This document shows, in pieces, positions 32,126-42,961 of a stretch of 64,000 nucleotides of DNA. The stretch is from NCBI GenBank assembly GCA_034509735.1, contig JACGWO010000001.1, positions 30,755,966 through 30,819,965 of the forward strand, in the 5' to 3' direction. The stretch comes from Sesamum alatum (taxonomy: Eukaryota > Streptophyta > Magnoliopsida > Lamiales > Pedaliaceae). The notes under the pieces are model-generated. The model saw nothing but the letters and a program-made list of their open reading frames with translations. It was not told where the DNA came from and made no database searches. The translations under genes were made by a program, and so were the position numbers. Every line of letters starts with the position of its first letter. The first letter of the stretch is position 1.

Positions 32126-32401
32126 TTAGTGAACTTGGATGTGATCGATCCTCCAAAGGACCCATATACCTCCTGCTAAACAGATCACTGTGGCTACTGT
32201 TGATCCGTCATAATGCAGACGAAGTGTGATATTGATGGATCTTTCAGCCTGCATGCGTGTATCTAGTACTACAAAGATATGTCGGTTACAATGTGCGATA
32301 CGTGATCTAGCTACTGTTCTGAACTCTTGTATTAATGCTTCTCTACAGTTCCATGCGTGGACTCTCATTGAGTGGTGTAGTTGAGGAAAGATTGGGAACA
32401 A
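32126..32401 (-). pseudogene. N-terminal fragment of LINE endonuclease
   Basis: Minus-strand frame with MRVHAWNCREALIQEF, matching the start of plant L1 ORF2 (WNCRG), and GGIWVLWRIDHIQVH, matching AGGIWVLW..DxxxV. The segment between, where TNPDIxxLxETR is usual, is altered to HIFVVLDTRM. It ends near 32126 without the rest of the endonuclease. It could come from the same minus-strand LINE as 22737-23100. Confidence 0.7.
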
Positions 32402-32580
32402 GTAGCCATTTTGAATTGTTGGCCACTGAAGAACATGTACGTTTTGCTACTGATTCAAACGTTGAAGGTGTATTGGGACGCTTGACATTGGAATACCATT
32501 ATTTTGTATTGTACCTTGCCATCTCGTGTGAATGATTCTTACTTTTGTGTTACATCTATAGACTCAAGAAAAGTAGGTGA
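32402..32580. other. Spacer left of the MULE MITE
   Basis: No gene, repeat or motif recognised, apart from the last base pairs leading into the 10-base target duplication at 32581. Confidence 0.5.
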
Positions 32581-32590
32581 GTTCACAAAC

Positions 32591-32897
32591 GGGAAAAATG
32601 CAAGCAACTCCCTGTGATATTGCAAATGTGTAAATTATTCCCCTATGAAAAAATGAATAGCAATTTACCCCCTTGTATTTTCTAAAAATGAAGCAATTTA
32701 CCCCCCTATGTTTTCCAAAATGAAGCAATTTACCTCCCTGCCTAGGGAGGTAAATTGCTTCATTTTGGAAAAACACATGCAGGGAGGTAAATTGCTTTAT
32801 TTTGAAAAACACAGGGGGATAAATTTATTTTTTTTTTCCATAGGGGAGTACTTTGCTCATTTTTGTAACATCACAGGGGGTAAATTGCATTAAACCC
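32591..32897. mobile_element. MULE-type MITE with 10-base target duplication
   Basis: 307 bases bounded by GGG...CCC and flanked by identical GTTCACAAAC at 32581-32590 and 32898-32907. The ends are long imperfect inverted repeats: GGGAAAAATGCAAGCAACTC on the left against GGGTTTAATGCAATTTACCC on the right, both continuing into CCCTGTGATRTTRCAAA. The centre (32722-32790) is a strong palindrome around CCTGCCTAGGGAGG. The target size of 9-10 bases fits Mutator-like transposons. No coding region. Confidence 0.85.
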
Positions 32898-33039
32898 GTT
32901 CACAAACAGATGCGGGATCACGTGGTACGGATTATGTATTCGAACTATCTGAGGGTGATGGGATTGCTCCCTTCTCTTTTTTCGAGTGAAAGCCATGGAC
33001 TATTATTAATTGAAGTCAATCGACTACAATCAAATTAGT

Positions 33040-33190
33040 CGAATATCAGTATCTCACAAAGACAATTACAAGAATCATACTATGATCAACATAGCACATA
33101 AAACAATCAGTTCTATCGAATATCAATATCTAACAAAGACAAATACAATAATTATACCCTGATCAACATATCATATAAATTAAGTTTAAA
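33040..33190. repeat. Two-copy 77-base tandem repeat
   Basis: CGAATATCAGTATCTCACAA at 33040 recurs as CGAATATCAATATCTAACAA at 33117. The copies are moderately diverged, including 'actatgatcaacatagcacataaa' against a matching variant. Function unknown. Confidence 0.75.
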
Positions 33191-33283
33191 CAACATCTAC
33201 TATTATATTAGAAAGACAACATTTACTATGAAGTAGAACAATATTCCACTCATTGGTGGGGTTCAAACCTATGTCCTCTAAGG

Positions 33284-34621
33284 TAGGCCTGTCAATGGGC
33301 CAAAAATACCCAGGCCCAGACCCTTCAAATTAATATGATTGGGTCTGGGTCCCCGCGCTTACCCGCCCAGAACCATAACTTCTTACCCCCCATCCAAATC
33401 CTCACCACATCACAGTACAACTCCAAACCCCTCCAAAGTCCAAACCTACGGCTGCCGTTGCCACCTAAATCTCCTCACCACATCACAACACCACAACTCC
33501 AAACCCGTTGTTGCCGACGCCGCCGCACGCCCACCTAAAGAAAGATTTCTGGGTGTTTTTTGTTTTTCTGGGGAAGAATTTGAGAGGTGGGTTTCTTATC
33601 AACTCAACAACCTCTCTGATCTCTGACCCTCGGCTTCTTATTGGTCTCGCCGGAGCTAAAGGAGGAGCCGTCGGAGTCAACTATGCGGATCTAGGTTGAT
33701 TCGTCGACGGCGCAGGAAATCAGCACCACCAAACTCTCAGAGAAAGATTTGAAGATCTCAAACGGTGAGTTCCTCGGCAGAGACGAGGCCTTAATCGGAG
33801 AATCGATGGGATTCCTGGGCTGATCTATGAGTAGACGCGAAGGGTTCTCAAGATCTTCCTTGAGAATGTTATACGTGATGTTGTTACTTACTGCCATGGA
33901 TGTTGTTTAAGCTCTGAAGATGTAGGGAAGAACTCTTCATGAGTTTGGTGGTTTTGACTTTTGTGTGTTGGTGAGGGAAATAGAATTCTTGCTGTCAAGA
34001 AGAAAAAAAAGGTTGTGATTACTGGTTCTTGTTGTAATGCTGTGAAAATGGATTAATGGTTTTTGTTTTGGTGTAATTACTCTTTATTTTTTAGTTCCAT
34101 TACTGGTTCAATTTTTTTAGTGGAAAGCTGATAATTTGATGCTAACGAAATCAAGATTTCTTAAAAAGACAAGGAAGGGAGAGAGAAAAAAATCCTTGCA
34201 ACTTGAGAGAAACAGGAGTAGATTTTTTGAAAAAAAAAAAACAAAAAAATCAATTTTTTTTAGTGGAAAGCTGATAATTTGATGCTAACGAAATCAAGAT
34301 TTCTTAAAAAAGACAAGGAAGAGAGAGAGAGAAAAAATCCTTGCAGCTTGAGAGAAACAGGAGTAGATTTTTGAAAAAAAAAACAAAAAAAATCAAATAA
34401 TAACTTGGAGTTTTTTATTTATTTGTGTTTTTTTTTTTTTAAATGAACTCACGGGTCTGGCTCGGACCCGACCCGAAAAATCGGGTCTGATTGGGTCTTG
34501 AGACCCATGGGTCTTAATTGGGTTCAATGAATTAAGTAGGGTTTGGGTAATTTTTTTTTTAATTGGGTCTCCTTTGGGTCTGGGCCTGGGTAGGGTCTTA
34601 CCCTAACCATTGACAGGCCTA
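33284..34621. mobile_element. Non-autonomous hAT element, 1.3 kb
   Basis: Perfect 15-base terminal inverted repeats TAGGCCTGTCAATGG and CCATTGACAGGCCTA, flanked by the 8-base duplication CTCTAAGG (33276-33283 and 34622-34629): textbook hAT. The subterminal regions are rich in GGGTCTGGG/CCCAGACCC. No hAT transposase motif is present. The interior (about 33500-33960) has base composition and frames reminiscent of a captured gene 5' region, with a 68-codon minus-strand frame beginning MAVSNNITYNILKEDLENPS that I do not recognise. Confidence 0.88.
34119..34395. repeat. Two-copy 142-base tandem repeat inside the hAT element
   Basis: TAGTGGAAAGCTGATAATTT starts at 34119 and again at 34261. The units share AACGAAATCAAGATTTC and GAGAAACAGGAGTAGATTT and differ mostly in A-run length. 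Confidence 0.85.
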
Positions 34622-34629
34622 CTCTAAGG

Positions 34630-35062
34630 TCATGAGCCTCAACTTCGCCAACTGAGTTAAGCCTCATTTGCTGCTCCTAGCCCTTATGTTCTTAATGTTT
34701 GGACGACTTCTTTTCCCCGCTCTCTGTTTTGGTTGTGCATCGCATTCTGTTGATTGTGAATTGAAGGTGAATGTTGGTTCAAAACCCAGGGGGTATTGTT
34801 CCTCTGATTCATTGCTCCTGGCTCTTATGTTGTTGATGTTTGGACGGCAACTTCTATTGCATTCAAACAATTATTTTGATGATAATTTTTTTGGATAAAG
34901 CTCATCCACAGCTCTTGGGATTAGGTTTAGTTACACAAATACCGCTATTCGTTTCAATATTACAAGTATATCCTCTATTTAGTGGCAAAAGTTTACAAGT
35001 TAACCCTCCTATACTAGTAATTTTACAAAATAGAGAATGTTTGTGTAATTAGACCTAATAAC
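34630..35062. other. Spacer with a 40-base direct repeat
   Basis: TGCTCCTAGCCCTTATGTTC near 34672 recurs as TGCTCCTGGCTCTTATGTTG near 34815, each running on into GATGTTTGGACG-like sequence. No gene seen. The last five bases, ATAAC (35058-35062), are the left target duplication of E5. Confidence 0.65.
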
Positions 35063-37381
35063 TGAAAGAAATCGGTGGATCGGCCCGGGAGATGAGCGCG
35101 TATAGCGGAAGCGCGGAATAGTGCGTAATAAAATTACAAAGCATAATTAAATCGAATTTAAATCATGCATAATATACATAAACGAATCAAGGGGTGTGCC
35201 CTTGATTCTCCCGGGCGTTTGGTGTATCTCATGTTCAATAAAACACAACATGGAGGCCATAGAATTGAAACCGGAAAAACGAAATTAAAGAACCTACCCG
35301 GTTGTAGTTTTGTCTTCGTTTCGGCTACACGCATTGTTCCCCGTTTTGCACCAAGATCTCAAATAAGAGACCCTCTAAATCATCTCACTCGCTCCACCGG
35401 AAAGCAAACAACCCTTGTGCTAGCAAGAAATAATTTGGGGAGAAGAGACATCGATAGACGCTATGAATTAACGCAATCAATGTCTCTTATGTTCTTAACT
35501 TGAATAAATCAAGAAGAACAAAGTAGTATTCTTGGAGAGAAGAAAGAGGAGTGGACGAATTTGAGAGGGAATTTGAGAGATGAGAGTTGTAGAGAATAGT
35601 TGGTGTAAGTGTGTGTTTTTTAAGTATTTATAGAAGATGGAATTCCTATTCCTTCTCAAACTCTTCCAAAGAGACACACTTTGACTAGGATTTTGACCTA
35701 GTCAAATCCTAGTCAAATTAGGCTTTGATTAAGTCAAATTAATCATGGCCCTTCATCTCATCATTCTCTAGATCAAATCTTGTCCATCCATTTTGATGGG
35801 CTTTATGGAATGGGCCTATTTAATTCTAAATTAAATATTCCCATGGACTTTATATTAAAATCCTATTTAATATACTAAGCCCATTAATTAATGGAATGGA
35901 CTTTATTTAATTCCAAATTAAATAGTCCATGGACTTTATATTAAATCCTATTTAATACCAAGCCCATTAATTAATTCCATAGAATGGGATTATTTAATTC
36001 TAAATTAAATAGTCCCATGGACTTTATATTAAATCCTATTTAATATACTAAGCCCATTAATTAATTAATGGAATGGACTTTATTTAATTCCAAATTAAAT
36101 AGTCCATGGACTTTATATTAAATCCTATTTAATACCAAGCCCATTAATTAATTAATTCACCCTTTTAATCTAATTAAAAGGAAAGCCCATGCTTTGTAAA
36201 ATTCATAAATCTAATTTATGAACTCATGCCCGATTATTCCAAATAATACATCGAGGCTTGTATCTCCAAGAAGTATAATTTAATTCCATTAAATTAAACC
36301 TTCTCCCGGAATTAATTCCAAATTAATTCCCTTTCATTTGGTGTAGCGGGTGTGACTCTTTAGGTTCACCTTTCAGCTAGACTTGGACCTACTTTTCGTT
36401 ATTTCATAACTAAAGTAGTCCGTTACCATGGGTGGCCATCTAGCAACGGTCCATGGCACTAGAGACTAGGTGAATTTATGGTGTGAACATTTAGGCTCCG
36501 AGTTATACGCAGGTGCGGTCCTACCGACGCTCGATACGTACGGGTACGGTCCTACTGTCGCCTGTCTCCCGGCCTTTAGTCTAGGGGTCGGTTCCCATCG
36601 TTGACTAGGCAACTATGCATAATGCTCGAGATAGGTTTAACTCGACGTAGGAAATCCTTTCCCACTACATCAAGTGCTATGGCCATAGACTTTGTGAGTC
36701 TAAACCATCTCCGAGCGCATAGGAGATCTTGCTGTCATATCCTTTGACAGGGGACAGATCCTATCTTGGAATTCACCGTTCTTACATACTCCGACTGCAC
36801 TGGACGAGGCTTATGATGACCATGTGATATAATCGGTCAAATTTCACCAGATCCAAGATACAGCCTTAGTATGTAGGGGACTGCCGTGATCCTCAAGTCC
36901 GAGGACTAATCCCGTACTATCGGAACCGGGAATACGAGTCATACCGACCAAGCCCGAGTAGCTTCTATATGACGATTCCCGCGAGTCACCTCAGTCGGCC
37001 GCTCCCCAGCTGACCGACCCCTAACACTGCTTAGACGATCCTCGTCACCCGTCGATGAAACACGACAGCAGATGCTTAGTGCAAGTCTCAAATGGATTCT
37101 CGATGCCCTGTCTCGAGATTCCTTTGACTTGGAGTATTTCAGACTGATTCGGCGAAACTGATTTCATGAACCTACCTCCAAGCGTAGTTCCAATTTCCCG
37201 AAATGTTATTTCAGTCTGTGGGCGTTTGTTGTGACATCGTAACGATGCAAGCAGTAAGTACAACAAACTCATGCCTATGAATCCTTACTACATTCATTAA
37301 CATAATATTACTTGTTCACAGATTGACGAATGGTTCTCAGAACAGCCAATACCATTGACTTTCTGGTCACCTATTCTAACA
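35063..37381 (-). repeat. 3' LTR of E5
   Basis: 2,319 bases with ends TG and CA. It contains a TATA-like CTATAAATA (35625-35633, minus), the U3 tandem repeats at 35811-36160 and the CTAGTGCCATGGACCG-type block shared with the other copia LTRs of the window (near 36425-36470). It lacks one A present in the partner LTR near 35241 and another near 37021. Confidence 0.93.
35811..36160 (-). repeat. Higher-order tandem repeat in the E5 LTR
   Basis: Four AT-rich subunits of about 88 bases alternate in an A-B-A-B pattern with a 177-base period (ATGGAATGGAC at 35891 and 36068). Each contains GGACTTTATATTAAAATCC-like and AGCCCATTAATTAAT segments. The same array is at 43711-44060 in the other LTR. Confidence 0.8.
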
Positions 37382-40300
37382 ATCTCCCACTTGACCAATA
37401 AGTCAATTACCCACTTTGTTCAGAATCCACTGAGTATGAGTAATCTACGATACCGACTAAGGTATTGTGAGTCCGTTTATATTTCCTTGCGAAGCAATAC
37501 GGTCTAACCGTGTTACCTCTATCCACCATTGCCTCTTAGAGATGGTGGTTGTCTAAGAATATTTTCGTGGATCTTGTGATGAGATCTCGTGCCAATACTC
37601 CCATAGCCAAGTTGCCTGCCATATAGGCAAACATGGCTTGGTCGTGCTAGGCGCCACGTCCATCCTATGGACGCGGTCTTCATCAGTGACCACTATCCGA
37701 TGCACTCGTCATTGGGCCTGACTGTGCATACCTTTGAGACTAACTGGTTTTCACTTATGCTCTGGAAGCTAGTATCGCTTTAGCCTTCCAAAGCAACTCT
37801 CAACAGACGGTGCATCATGAACACATCTTTAGTCCTTATTCAGGTACTAAGGATCGTTCTTGATTGCTGTCTTCAACCCCTCAGTGCATTACCGATTTAT
37901 GTTGAGCCATGCTAGAAGCACTCTCAACATCGGTTCCTATGCACCGAGTAAACATATCATATGTTTGCCTAGGGTTAAGACGTAGGGGATACTCAACATC
38001 CAAGCCTTCTCATTAGTCCACCGTGACTAAGTCTTGAATGGCTTGATGCTTTATGCATAGTATCCAAGTTTTCTCATCAGTCTTACTATGACTGAGTCTC
38101 GAACAACTTGTCCCTCTACATATATGAGTTTTTTCTCATCAGTCCACCATGACTGAGTCTTTGAAAAGCTTAATTCATGATATGTATGTGGGATCCCTAA
38201 AATGTCATCGAGAATTTTCGTGAGTTACAGTTTGTGTTTTAGTGATTCCTAATGCCTTGAATTCATCCATGAATCAAGATATTACACACTTAAACACTTG
38301 GAACACCATTTCTACTCCCACTGATCACCTACGTCGTTTAAGACCGAGTCATGCTCCGTATGAGCTCGTCAAAACGAATATTCCAATTATGCGGTGTTTC
38401 AAATCTTGTTTGAATTTCCTAGTGGATTCTATGGCTCCTCTCCATAAATCCTACTACGATGTCCAACATCACGTTCCGCAGGTCATTTGGATTATTATCC
38501 AAATTTGACCGAACATATCCCGATCACTCGTACCTCTTACGACATTCAGGTTCGTTCTTAAGGGGACTTGGAATATGATCAATTTAAGAAAGAAATGCAA
38601 TTATAAGCAACGTTTAGCATTATTCTGTCGTAAACTTGTACAAATTAGACACCGAGTCTAATTTGTCTCCCACTAGTCCCTTGACGTATGTAGGATCCTT
38701 CTACATGCTCAAGGACTTTGTCGGGACATAGGCTTGCCAAACCATGGCTCCTTGTGCGTGACTCTTGGCAAAGTGCCATGTTCCTTACGTTGGCAATTTT
38801 GAGTCTACGTCTACACGGGCTAAGGTAATTGGGCGAAACTTCGATCGATCTTCGTCCAACGAGATTCGATCGTTCCCTTTATCAGAGACCGTCATACTTG
38901 GCCTTTATAGGAAATGTTTCATTGAGAATTCCATTTTCAACTTGGATGCTCAAGAGCTCCCACTAAATACACGGCCTTTTCGATCCTATCGAAACAGGTT
39001 TAATTTTGCAACCATTTATGGTTCACCTCCTTAAGTCTAATTCCCAAACCTCCTATGGGATCTTTAGACTTTTTGAACCCTCTTATGGTCTTTGTGTATT
39101 AGTAACCTACAGTTGTCTTATTGGCTCCCTTCCAATAGACTATTTGGCAAGCCTACTTTGTCCAACAAAGAGCTTTCGGACTTTCTTCTTCATAAAAGAC
39201 TTGTAAATTTAGTCGATTCGAATCATCTATTTCTAGATTCATCGAACTTTCCAATTTACTTATCTTTTAATAAGAAGAAACGTCCTAGCTGTTGTAGATG
39301 CCAAATCTGTAAGTTGGTCTTGATTAATCCATTTAAATAATTTGAATTTTGAGTATCCATAAACCTTTTATAGGATGGTATTTTAGGAATTTACGTACAA
39401 ACACTAGCAAACATGAATCAATATTCAATAATTTTGTTTGATCAAATATGTATGTAATAAAACCTTTGTCCAACAAAGAGACATACTTTTGATCAAGCTA
39501 GGTTACGTAATTCCTATATTACCCTAACATGATCACGATTATGGGCCTAACAAGTCTCTAGTCCTTTTCATCAATGGACCTTGCCATTGTTGAATCCTAG
39601 AACTGTTCTTGGCTTTTTAAGTCCTTATTCACTTTCTGCAAACCACCCGCAGATTAGTGATAGGAATGGTATCAAATACCAAATAGAGTAAAAGTGATCA
39701 TGTCAATACTCAATATCAAATTTTACCTACATTGGAGAGGGGTTTAGAATACTCCCCTTTCCAATGGCCCTTTTTACGACAGTAAATGCTTACGTTCTTA
39801 GAATCTATTGACTGCTTGAACCTTTTGCTCTTTCCTTTACCTCCACCTTGTGTTGTAAAGGAACAACACTTGAAGTGCTGCAATAGTTGATGTTACCTTA
39901 CCCTTCTTCCTCTTTTAGCGTCTGGCACCCTTGCCTTTCGCTATGGAGGTTGAAGCCTCTCCTACTAGTACCGACGGTGCAGATTTTGCAATCGTTGCTT
40001 CGTACTAGACCAACATAATTACCAACCTATGAAGATCTTTTCTAAGCTCATTCATGTTGATAATTAATGGTTCGTAGGAGGGAGGAAGAGACTGAAGGAT
40101 CATGTCAATGTACGTCTCTTTTTTCAAGACTGACATGGAGGTCTTTTGAGCTTCTCCACTAGGGATTGCATCATCACTCCATGTTCTTTGTACCGACATC
40201 CCTTCCGTCATCTTAGCTCCAAACATGCCTTCGTTGCATTTTACCCCACATGCTGGTCCAAGACCATATAGACATGATGCAAGCGAAGCATAGTTTGAGC

Positions 40301-40540
40301 CAACATCATTATATCCTATTTGCCGGTGGTCATCCTTCAACTTTTGAACGCCAAGCGTTGCCTTAGTTGTCGACCCCTCCGGCAAGCGCTGAGGAACGCC
40401 CTCATTCCGGTATGTGAGTTAAGGTTCTGGAAATCTAAGACCATCTTAAGATTTCGCAGTCAATTCGTGTAATTGGTTCCTTTTTTTAGTGAGCCTCTTA
40501 GTGATGTGTTTGGTGGATTCTTAGACATTCACAACATATA
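37382..40540 (-). pseudogene. Decayed gag-pol remnant of E5
   Basis: Collinear with E1 but full of deletions and substitutions. Recognisable landmarks on the minus strand are the RNase H/DNNGA neighbourhood (about 37400-37700), the SIYGLKQ-to-RT segment (about 38370-38520), the integrase C-terminal block (38650-38750), the integrase zinc region (39140-39200), the zinc-knuckle region (39740-39800) and Gag (39900-40540). A 126-codon frame at 40005-40385 still has MILQSLPPSYEPLIINMNEL. About 0.8 kb of RT is missing near 38550. It has no coding potential. Confidence 0.78.
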
Positions 40541-42946
40541 TGAAACAGAAAATAATAAGCAGAATGAAGTAATATTTTGGTTAAGTCTCGGTCTTTAGTC
40601 CTTAACCTCTCCCACTATTTCTACGAAAACACGGCACTCTCAAACGTTGTTTTCGGGAAATCCTTTCCTAGTGGGCTCGGGATCCACAGCGATCTCCCCC
40701 ATACCCCGCTTTTACGATTCGCATGGGAAAAGAACCCGTGGGAGGTATTCCATACCATTCTCGTTCCACGAGATTCCCAAGATAATTGCCTCACCCTTTC
40801 ACGTGATCCCGAGGACTCCAAGCGAATCACGTTATTCGGGCGTTAGACCCGACCCAATCAACCGATTTCATAAACTCACTGCTACCTCCACGACTCGTGA
40901 GACAGGTAACAGTAGTCTACTCATCGTTCATGACAAAGTGCAGCTTCTTTTAAGCACGATAGTCGTGCCACGACTCGTGAGACCACGCTATCGACCTAAA
41001 AGATCTTCCTCACTTTTGCCATGGATGGAAGGCTTGGACAGACTCCCAGAGTCCTAGTCCATTTATTAAGGGTCTATATTTAACTTGGTTTAACCAAGTG
41101 AGAGTTTTGATAGAACGAGACCTCATCACATATTAAGTATTGCATTGCGTGCGTTATGGCAGAAATATTCTAAGCGTGAATGTAACCATACATAAAGCAT
41201 ATAGAATAATCATAAGCATAAAAATACGCATCGCATGCAAAATAAAGTCTAGCACGCCCCTGTAGGATGATCACAAGCCCAAACCTATGCGACCCACTGA
41301 GCCCGCAGTGGATCTATGGTCAATCTAAGGGTAGGCCCTACACTATTACAAGTTTTAATAACCCATTACATGCAATGGGCCTTGTAAGTCCTCTTTATCT
41401 TCTTGGGCTCTCCATCGTGGGCCTACACCGGGCTTCTTCTCCATGGATCCTCTGTGGGCCATCTGATGGCAACCTCCATGGGCCTCCAACACCTTGGGCT
41501 TATCTCTCTCTTGCAGCTTTTATTTACAAAAAAGAATAAAACCTCACCACTAATTCTACTCTCATTACATCATAAAATAAGAAACCCCAATTAAACATTT
41601 GGGGGAGAGTACATTGGGAGGGAGAGAGAAAGCCTTATTATTCCAAGGCACTAGAAGAGAGACAGAGAGGAAAATAAAGAGGCACACAGGCCACAACCCA
41701 ACAAATAAATGTAAATAAACCATACATGCGGTCTAGGGGCTTTGTGATCATCCTTTGTCAAATCAATTAACACAAATAGCACAAATACATATCCCACGTA
41801 AAATATGCTATACCAACATCCATGATAATCCATACCATAAAATAAATGCAGAAACTACATGTAAAATATCCACACCAAACATTGGATAATAGTGCAACCT
41901 ATGCACAACGATTTTTGTTGGAAAAACCTTTTCCATAATTAACAAGGCAATATTAATTCTATGAAATATAAAATCTCAACCAAAATTAAAATGCCCCAAG
42001 TTAATTAATTAAGAAAAATTCCCAGAATTATACAGAAAAATCAAATTTTTCTGAAACACAAAAAATCAACAATTCAAGAATATGCCCATTTATTCAAGAA
42101 TTCCAAAATCCAACATTCGTGCAATATTAATACATGTTAAGATCTACTCATGCTCAAACCATAAAATAACCATGATGTCCAACATCATAAAACGCAGAAA
42201 TTATTGCGAAATTTCACATGTGAATTTTGATCATTGGTGCAACCATTGCAAAAATTAAATCTTGTTAGGAAACCCTTTCCTCATCAACCAAGCAATATTT
42301 ATTTTTAGAAAATTCCAAATCTCAAAAAATAAATATTCTAAGTCAACGGGTTCAGAATAATGCAGAAAATATCATAAAAATAATACAGTAAAAACAGTTT
42401 TGAAAAACGAGCCAAAAACGGGAGAGAAACGGAAAACGGCACAGCCGGCCGGCCAGGCGCGCGCGCGCGCGCGCAGGCTCCTCTGCCTGCGCGCACAGCG
42501 CGCGCGCCCAGCGCATGCCGTGCGCGCGCCCAGCGCGCGCCTGCGCCTAGCGCTTGCGCGCGCGCGCACGCGCGCAGGCGCCCATGCCTGCGCGCGCGGC
42601 CGCGCGCGCGCTGTCCGCGCACGCTGGGCGCGCTGGCCGGGGCGCGCGCAGGCCCCTGCCTGCACGCGCGCCCGGCCGCGCCCCTATGCGCGCGGCCAGC
42701 GTGCTGCTGCTGCCGGTTCGCCGTTTTTCACTCCTTTTCGATTTTTCATGCAATTTTTCTGAACCACAAGATAAATTAAACCCTAGAACATGTATAAACA
42801 CATTCAAGAAACCAAGATCCAAAATCCCATGCAAAATTAAACGCCAATATATATCTACGATAAACATGCTATAAACGTAAATTAAAACACGTTTATCATG
42901 CTTAAACGCACATAGCACATAGAATTCTAGGCCTATACACCGAACC
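40541..42946 (-). promoter_or_regulatory. Leader of E5 with paired palindromes and GC-rich hairpins
   Basis: About 2.4 kb, same plan as E1. CACGACTCGTGAGAC occurs at 40889-40903 and 40969-40983. The block around TAGCACGCCCCTGT is at about 41248. The GC-rich array is at 42440-42715 with stems CAGGC/GCCTG at 42474-42489, 42575-42590 and 42649-42662. The leader is far better preserved relative to E1 than the gag-pol of this copy. Confidence 0.75.
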
Positions 42947-42960
42947 GGGCTCTGATACCA
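42947..42960 (-). other. Primer-binding site of E5 (initiator Met tRNA)
   Basis: TGGTATCAGAGCCC on the minus strand, one base inside the 5' LTR end. It is intact, as needed for a mobilisable RNA. Confidence 0.92.
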
Positions 42961-42961
42961 C

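Larger units (their letters stand above)
33259..34659 (-). ncRNA. tRNA-like (SINE-like) pol III promoter split by the hAT element
   Basis: On the minus strand a box A-like TAACTCAGTTGG (34648-34659) and a box B-like GGTTTGAACCC (33259-33269) stand 32 bases apart once the hAT element and one target duplication are removed. The segment between has the layout of a tRNA anticodon arm with CTCATGA. Acceptor-stem pairing is not evident, so it would be a decayed tRNA or the head of a tRNA-derived SINE rather than a working gene. Confidence 0.4.

Noticed and set aside
34660..34900. Cysteine/leucine-rich ORFs around a 40-base direct repeat
   Set aside because: Short, overlapping on both strands, with no domain or splice evidence.
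38765..39340. Plus-strand ORFs of 66-89 codons inside E5
   Set aside because: They lie antisense to decayed integrase/protease DNA and match nothing I recognise.
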